From Desulfitobacterium sp. (lineage in GTDB: Bacteria; Bacillota; Desulfitobacteriia; Desulfitobacteriales; Desulfitobacteriaceae): a DNA stretch of 8,603 nt. A model generated the notes under the pieces. The model was not told where the DNA came from. It saw nothing but the letters and a program-made list of their open reading frames with translations, and searched no databases. Positions 6,074 to 8,603 of this stretch are shown piece after piece; within the stretch, counting starts at the first letter, position 1; each line of letters starts with the position of its first letter. The position numbers and the translations under genes were made by a program. The DNA is taken from assembly GCA_012799495.1 (NCBI GenBank), contig JAAZLD010000233.1, positions 1 through 8,603 of the forward strand, read 5' to 3'.

Positions 6074-6847
6074 TTATTCTTGACGAGGAGTTACAGGTAC
6101 AGGCATATTTCCAAGGTGGGTTTTGAGCTTTTCTTTTAGGATTGAAGGATTTTCTCCAGCTTGAATAGAGAGGATACCATCCATAATCATCTCTCGAGCG
6201 GCTACTTCCATCTGATCCTTTTGCTTAAGCTTGGTAGCGATAGGAAGATAGAGAAGGTTAGCAAAGCATACACCATAAAGGGTAGCTAGGAAAGCTCCGG
6301 CAATGGACTTGGACAATTGATCTGGGTCAGAAAGGTTCCCTAGCACATGGACCAGACCCATAACTGTCCCGATAATCCCTAAAGTAGGGCTATACCCTCC
6401 GGCAGCCTCAAAGACATCGATCCCTACTTTATGGCGCTTTTCCATAACGATAATATTAGACTCGAGAATTTCCCGAGTAATTTCTGGATCAGTACCATCG
6501 ATGACTAACTGCATCCCTTCCCGAATGAAGTCATCCTCTACCTCTTCCATTTCCTGCTCCAAGCTTAAAAGTCCTTCCCGGCGAGCCTTCTCCGCAAAAC
6601 GGACAAGATTCTCATATGTTTCCAATACTCCATGGTCCTGCTCAGTAAAGGCTATCCTGAGCCACTGGGGAATCTTGCGAATCTCCTTCATGGGAAAACT
6701 AGCTATGACAGCACCAAAAGTTCCCCCAAAAACGATAATCGCTGGGGGAAGGAGGAAGAGGGCACTAATATGTCCACCTTCCAGGAGAAACCCTATGATC
6801 AATGCAGAAAACCCTATAATTATCCCTAATAACGTTGCAATATCCAT
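6074..6847 (-). CDS. motA: Flagellar motor stator protein MotA
   Basis: MotA is the ion-channel and torque-generating partner of MotB in the inner membrane. The 257-aa protein has four membrane segments (about 3-23, 28-50, 148-172, 181-205) and a large cytoplasmic loop. That loop carries the charged residues around FAEKARREGLLSLEQEM (84-100) that contact the rotor protein FliG. The proline block YSPTLGIIGTVMGL (152-165, P154) and P202 in YLPIATKL are conserved for motor function. The frame opens at GTG 6877, but ATG 6847 gives MDIATLLGI, matching the N-terminus seen in MotA proteins, and is chosen. Its nearest ribosome site is poor; a perfect one lies about 50 nt upstream beyond a hairpin (6856-6906). 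A sigma-D-like promoter lies at 6952-6979. Confidence 0.95.
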   Translation of the reverse strand: MDIATLLGIIIGFSALIIGFLLEGGHISALFLLPPAIIVFGGTFGAVIASFPMKEIRKIPQWLRIAFTEQDHGVLETYENLVRFAEKARREGLLSLEQEMEEVEDDFIREGMQLVIDGTDPEITREILESNIIVMEKRHKVGIDVFEAAGGYSPTLGIIGTVMGLVHVLGNLSDPDQLSKSIAGAFLATLYGVCFANLLYLPIATKLKQKDQMEVAAREMIMDGILSIQAGENPSILKEKLKTHLGNMPVPVTPRQE

Positions 6848-6855
6848 AGTACACG

Positions 6856-6906
6856 GCCGGTCCTTATCCCTAGTCACAAAAAATGGAAGTACCGGCTACC
6901 TCCTTT
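6856..6906 (-). promoter_or_regulatory. Shine-Dalgarno separated from motA start by a hairpin
   Basis: On the minus strand the perfect ribosome site AAAGGAGG (6906-6899) is 51 nt from the motA ATG. Between them GCCGGT (6896-6891) and ACCGGC (6861-6856) are perfectly complementary, and CTT/AAG and CC/GG can add inner pairs. If the stem forms, only TA before it and 8 nt after it remain, giving an effective spacing of about 10 nt. The alternative site AAGGA (6865-6861) is 13 nt from the ATG and would be partly hidden in the stem. Confidence 0.5.
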
Positions 6907-6920
6907 ACTAGATATTTGTC

Positions 6921-6934
6921 TATATAATTATATA
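6921..6934. repeat. AT-only 14-bp palindrome in the motA leader
   Basis: TATATAATTATATA is perfectly self-complementary. It lies between the sigma-D-like promoter and the motA ribosome site. Such AT-only palindromes arise easily by chance, so function is doubtful. Confidence 0.25.
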
Positions 6935-6951
6935 AGAAGAGTCTAGATAAA

Positions 6952-6979
6952 ATATCGTAAGAAAAACTCTAAAACTTTA
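6952..6979 (-). promoter_or_regulatory. Sigma-D (FliA-type) promoter of motAB
   Basis: On the minus strand TAAA (6979-6976), a 16-nt spacer and TACGATAT (6959-6952) match the sigma-D consensus TAAA, 14-16 nt, GCCGATAT at 10 of 12 positions. Transcription would start about 98 nt upstream of the motA ATG. This fits motAB being a late flagellar operon, controlled by the same sigma factor that FlgM inhibits. Confidence 0.6.
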
Positions 6980-6998
6980 TAGGCCTAAAGACCTATAA
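6977..6998. promoter_or_regulatory. Inverted repeat overlapping the motAB -35 box
   Basis: TTATAGG (6977-6983) and CCTATAA (6992-6998) form a perfect 7-bp inverted repeat with an 8-nt centre, and TAGGCCTA (6980-6987) is a nested palindrome. The left arm overlaps the TAAA -35 of the motAB promoter. A dimeric repressor or activator could bind here, between the divergent motA and uma2-type promoters. No known operator is recognised. Confidence 0.35.
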
Positions 6999-7025
6999 TC
7001 ATTCATATCAGCAATTTAAGCTACC

Positions 7026-7054
7026 TCGACACTTTTGGTATTTTATGTTAATAT
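7026..7054 (+). promoter_or_regulatory. Sigma-A-type promoter of the Uma2 gene
   Basis: TCGACA (7026-7031), one base off TTGACA, is followed after exactly 17 nt by TAATAT (7049-7054), one base off TATAAT. A TG extension is present at 7046-7047. Initiation about 7 nt later would begin at the ribosome site AAAGGAGG (7061-7068), giving a very short leader of about 16 nt. Confidence 0.6.
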
Positions 7055-7076
7055 TCACTCAAAGGAGGGAGAGTCT

Positions 7077-7727
7077 ATGGAAGAAAAGCTTAAAGAAAGT
7101 ACAGCTAAGAACCAGTACACAGCTAAAGCTTATACTTACGCTGATTATCTTACTTGGCCAGAGGAGAGTCCTGTGGAGCTGATTGAGGGAATACCTCATG
7201 CCATGACTGCGCCCACAAGACTTCATCAAGAAATTGTAGGTGAGGTTTTCCGACAAATCGCTAATTATTTGGTAGGTAAGCCTTGCAAAACGTATGTTGC
7301 ACCCTTTGATGTAAGGCTTGCTGACTCCCAAGCTGAAGATAAGGATATCATAAATGTAGTTCAACCAGATATTTCAGTAATCTGTGATCAGGAAAAGTTG
7401 GATGACAAAGGCTGCCTTGGCAGCCCCGATCTGATTATAGAAGTCCTATCTCCCTCTAGTATTGTAAAGGATCAGCTTAAGAAACTTAATCTTTATGAAA
7501 AATATGGTGTGAAAGAATACTGGATTATCCATCCCCAAGATAAAATTATTACTGTTTACCAGCTGGACAGTATCCAAAAATACGGCCGACCTTATGTATA
7601 TCTCTTTAATCAGGAGGTCCCAGTAGGGATATTTCAGGATATAAGTATATCCCTAAAAAATATACTTGATGAAGATGAACTTAAAGCTTTAGAAGAAGAA
7701 CTGAAAGAAATATTAGAAAATGAGTGA
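7077..7727 (+). CDS. Uma2 family (DUF820) PD-(D/E)XK nuclease-fold protein
   Basis: This 216-aa protein belongs to the Uma2/DUF820 family, which has a restriction-endonuclease-like fold. Its cellular target is not established. Landmarks in order are the YADYLTWPE start block (21-29), VELIEG (33-38), HQEIVGEVFRQIANYL (50-65), QPDISVI (96-102, D98), PDLIIEVLSPS (117-127, E122), and the D-x3-K-x3-Y pattern D132, K136, Y140 leading to YGVKEYWIIHP (143-153). The core nuclease residues therefore look intact. A Glu/Lys-rich helix ends the protein. ATG 7077 follows AAAGGAGG by 8 nt, and an upstream extension of the frame is not needed. It is a single-gene unit with its own sigma-A-type promoter and terminator, lodged between motAB and flgM. 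Family members are often multicopy and scattered, so a recent arrival is possible. Confidence 0.88.
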   Translation: MEEKLKESTAKNQYTAKAYTYADYLTWPEESPVELIEGIPHAMTAPTRLHQEIVGEVFRQIANYLVGKPCKTYVAPFDVRLADSQAEDKDIINVVQPDISVICDQEKLDDKGCLGSPDLIIEVLSPSSIVKDQLKKLNLYEKYGVKEYWIIHPQDKIITVYQLDSIQKYGRPYVYLFNQEVPVGIFQDISISLKNILDEDELKALEEELKEILENE

Positions 7728-7741
7728 GTATCAATGAGGAT

Positions 7742-7783
7742 AAATAAAGTAAGGAGGTTTGTAAAAATCTCCTTACTTTATTT
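7742..7783 (+). terminator. Strong, possibly bidirectional terminator after the Uma2 gene
   Basis: AAATAAAGTAAGGAG (7742-7756) and CTCCTTACTTTATTT (7769-7783) form a perfect 15-bp stem with a 12-nt loop. Both ends are A/T-rich, so it can work in either direction. It starts 14 nt after the Uma2 stop and isolates this gene from flgM. Confidence 0.85.
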
Positions 7784-7801
7784 AATATGGATTAATATGG
7801 A
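7782..7801. repeat. Exact tandem 10-bp repeat
   Basis: TTAATATGGA occurs twice in a row (7782-7791 and 7792-7801), starting at the last bases of the Uma2 terminator. This looks like a small slippage duplication, and no function is evident. The rest of the gap up to 7990 is an AT-rich flgM upstream region. Confidence 0.6.
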
Positions 7802-7844
7802 ACAGATCCTTTTTATTGAACATTTGAATAGTACTGCTAACTGG

Positions 7845-7860
7845 ACTTCTCGGGAGAAGT
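7845..7860. other. Small perfect hairpin upstream of flgM
   Basis: ACTTCT (7845-7850) and AGAAGT (7855-7860) pair perfectly around CGGG. There is no T run after it on either strand. It lies upstream of the sigma-D-like box of flgM, so it would not be in a transcript from that promoter. It may be an operator or part of a longer leader. Confidence 0.3.
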
Positions 7861-7917
7861 ACACAAGAAAACACAAGATAAAACGAGGAAAACCAAGCTT
7901 TAGAACCCTAATCCCTC

Positions 7918-7945
7918 TAAACCAGCTCTCATGTTTTCAAGATAT
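7918..7945 (+). promoter_or_regulatory. Sigma-D-like promoter candidate for flgM
   Basis: TAAA (7918-7921), a 16-nt spacer and CAAGATAT (7938-7945) share the TAAA and GATAT parts of the sigma-D consensus but not the GCC part. It lies about 46 nt upstream of the flgM start. Sigma-D control of its own anti-sigma factor is normal in flagellated bacteria. The match is moderate. Confidence 0.4.
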
Positions 7946-7990
7946 TTGACGATAATAACAATAAGATTGATTATACAGGAGTGGATTCAT

Positions 7991-8263
7991 GTGAAAATAG
8001 ATATAACAACTTTATCCGCCATTAGCAAAATCCAAGGGGCTAAGCGGGCTGCCAACATCTCTAAGCCTTCCCCCGAGCAAAATGCTGATGGGATCAAAGT
8101 CTCTGACAAAGGTCAGCTTTTCCAAAGCCTCCTTCAAAAGGCTAAAGAGATTCCCGAAATACGGGAAGAGCGAGTTCAAGAAGTGAAAAACCAAATTCAA
8201 AATGGTCAATTTAACATTGACGCTCAACTTATCGCTCTTAAATTATTAGGACAGGAAGAGTAG
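7991..8263 (+). CDS. flgM: Anti-sigma-28 factor FlgM
   Basis: FlgM binds and inhibits the flagellar sigma factor (sigma-D/FliA) and is exported through the finished hook, releasing late gene expression. The 90-aa product has the usual polar, probably disordered N-terminal half (1-45). The conserved C-terminal sigma-binding helices follow: IPEIREERVQEVKNQIQNGQ (54-73) and FNIDAQLIALKLL (74-86), the family pattern of RxxKVxxIKxxIxxGxY then a helical IAxKLL block. GTG 7991 follows AGGAG (7977-7981) by 9 nt. The frame opens earlier at 7931, but that extension has no ribosome site and is not FlgM-like. An ATG two bases upstream in another frame is followed at once by TGA. It lies 95 nt before flgN, probably in one operon. 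Confidence 0.88.
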   Translation: MKIDITTLSAISKIQGAKRAANISKPSPEQNADGIKVSDKGQLFQSLLQKAKEIPEIREERVQEVKNQIQNGQFNIDAQLIALKLLGQEE

Positions 8264-8310
8264 TCTTCACCTCATTATTTTTATTCCATTACACCCGTAA
8301 TCATATATCT

Positions 8311-8334
8311 ATCTTATATATCATCTTATATATC
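8311..8334. repeat. Exact tandem 12-bp repeat between flgM and flgN
   Basis: ATCTTATATATC occurs twice in a row (8311-8322 and 8323-8334), with a diverged partial copy before it. It lies just upstream of the flgN ribosome site. TATACT at 8335-8340 could serve as a -10, but the -35 region is poor. A slippage-prone AT spacer is the simplest reading. Confidence 0.6.
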
Positions 8335-8358
8335 TATACTTTCTAAGGAGGTTTTACT

Positions 8359-8603
8359 GTGCCTGAGATCAAAAAGCTACACGACAACCTTAAGCGCCAA
8401 GTCTTATTATATCAGGAACTAAAAAACTATGCCCAGCGCAAACAACAGGCACTGGTGGAAAATAACCTCCAAGGGATAGAGGCCATCACTGTTCGGGAAG
8501 AACAGCTCATCATGGAAGCGGCTAGTCTAGAAAGGGAACGACTTGTATGGGCAGAACAAATCGCCCAACGTCTCGGGAAAGCACCGGAAGAAATAATCCT
8601 AAG
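8359..8603 (+). CDS. flgN: FlgN-like flagellar export chaperone, 5' part
   Basis: FlgN chaperones the hook-filament junction proteins FlgK and FlgL for flagellar type III export. An open frame starts at GTG 8359, 7 nt after AAGGAGG (8345-8351). It runs 81 codons to the window edge with no stop, so the 3' end is missing. The visible part is one long, highly charged amphipathic helix pattern: LKRQVLLYQELKNYAQRKQQALVENNLQGIEAI (about 11-43), then TVREEQLIMEAASLERER (44-61). The Y-x-E-L start and the R-E-E-x-L-I block are typical of FlgN/PF05130 proteins. Position right after flgM is the strongest support. Coiled-coil content alone would not identify it. Confidence 0.75.
   Translation, partial: MPEIKKLHDNLKRQVLLYQELKNYAQRKQQALVENNLQGIEAITVREEQLIMEAASLERERLVWAEQIAQRLGKAPEEIIL

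Noticed and set aside
6501..6911. Plus-strand frames of 136 aa and 65 aa over motA
   Set aside because: Both are mirror frames of the well-identified motA coding sequence.
7734..7949. 71-aa plus-strand frame after the Uma2 gene
   Set aside because: It runs straight through the 15-bp terminator hairpin, has no ribosome site at its start, and its product has no protein-like domain pattern.
7931..7990. N-terminal extension of FlgM from ATG 7931
   Set aside because: No ribosome site precedes it, it overlaps the sigma-D-like box, and the added residues are not FlgM-like. GTG 7991 has an ideal AGGAG site.
8012..8227. 71-aa minus-strand frame over flgM, and 101-aa minus frame 7059-7364 over the Uma2 gene
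   Set aside because: Both are antisense shadows of recognised genes without ribosome sites.
8311..8334. CRISPR-like array from the short AT tandem repeats
   Set aside because: Units are 12 bp, directly adjacent and without spacers, so this is a simple tandem duplication.

Overview
The window suggests a motile, spore-forming-type Firmicute (Clostridia). I lean towards the Desulfosporosinus/Desulfitobacterium group (Peptococcaceae sensu lato). The reasons are moderately AT-rich DNA, strong AGGAGG ribosome sites with many GTG/TTG starts, a YueI-family protein, a YaaR-family protein beside cheR, and a flgM-flgN order. The genus is inferred from gene content only.

Layout. At 1-143 is the 3' end of the RNase P RNA (rnpB) with its intrinsic terminator. 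A two-fold repeated nucleoside-recognition (Gate) membrane protein follows at 217-1194. It converges on a YueI/DUF1694 gene (1191-1562, minus) and the two stop codons overlap. At 1572-2600 lie two small genes of unknown function, 62 aa on plus and 99 aa on minus, set in long non-coding stretches with terminators, a hairpin, a 16-bp palindrome and a 16-nt-period repeat.

From 2840 to the right edge the window is mainly a motility locus. A minus-strand pair, yaaR-cheR (4146 down to 2840), is divergent from a Tat-signal M28 metallopeptidase (4191-5231). That gene converges, again with overlapping stops, on the stator operon motA-motB (6847 down to 5228). A good sigma-D/FliA-type promoter candidate lies upstream of motA (6952-6979). 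Divergent from motA is a single-gene Uma2/DUF820 nuclease-fold unit (7077-7727) with its own sigma-A-type promoter and a strong hairpin terminator. Next come flgM (anti-sigma-28, 7991-8263) and the start of flgN (8359 to the edge), which probably lead into flagellar hook-filament junction genes outside the window.

How the genes fit together. MotA/MotB form the ion-driven stator. CheR methylates chemoreceptors. FlgM holds the flagellar sigma factor until the hook is finished, and FlgN is an export chaperone for hook-associated proteins. Sigma-D-like boxes upstream of motA, flgM and the 99-aa orphan suggest a shared flagellar regulon. The peptidase, Uma2, Gate and YueI genes have no evident mechanistic link to motility. 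I see no phage genes, transposase, CRISPR array or clear defence system. The most unusual local signal is in the motA leader: an ideal Shine-Dalgarno lies about 50 nt from the start codon and is separated from it by a hairpin that could bring it to normal spacing.
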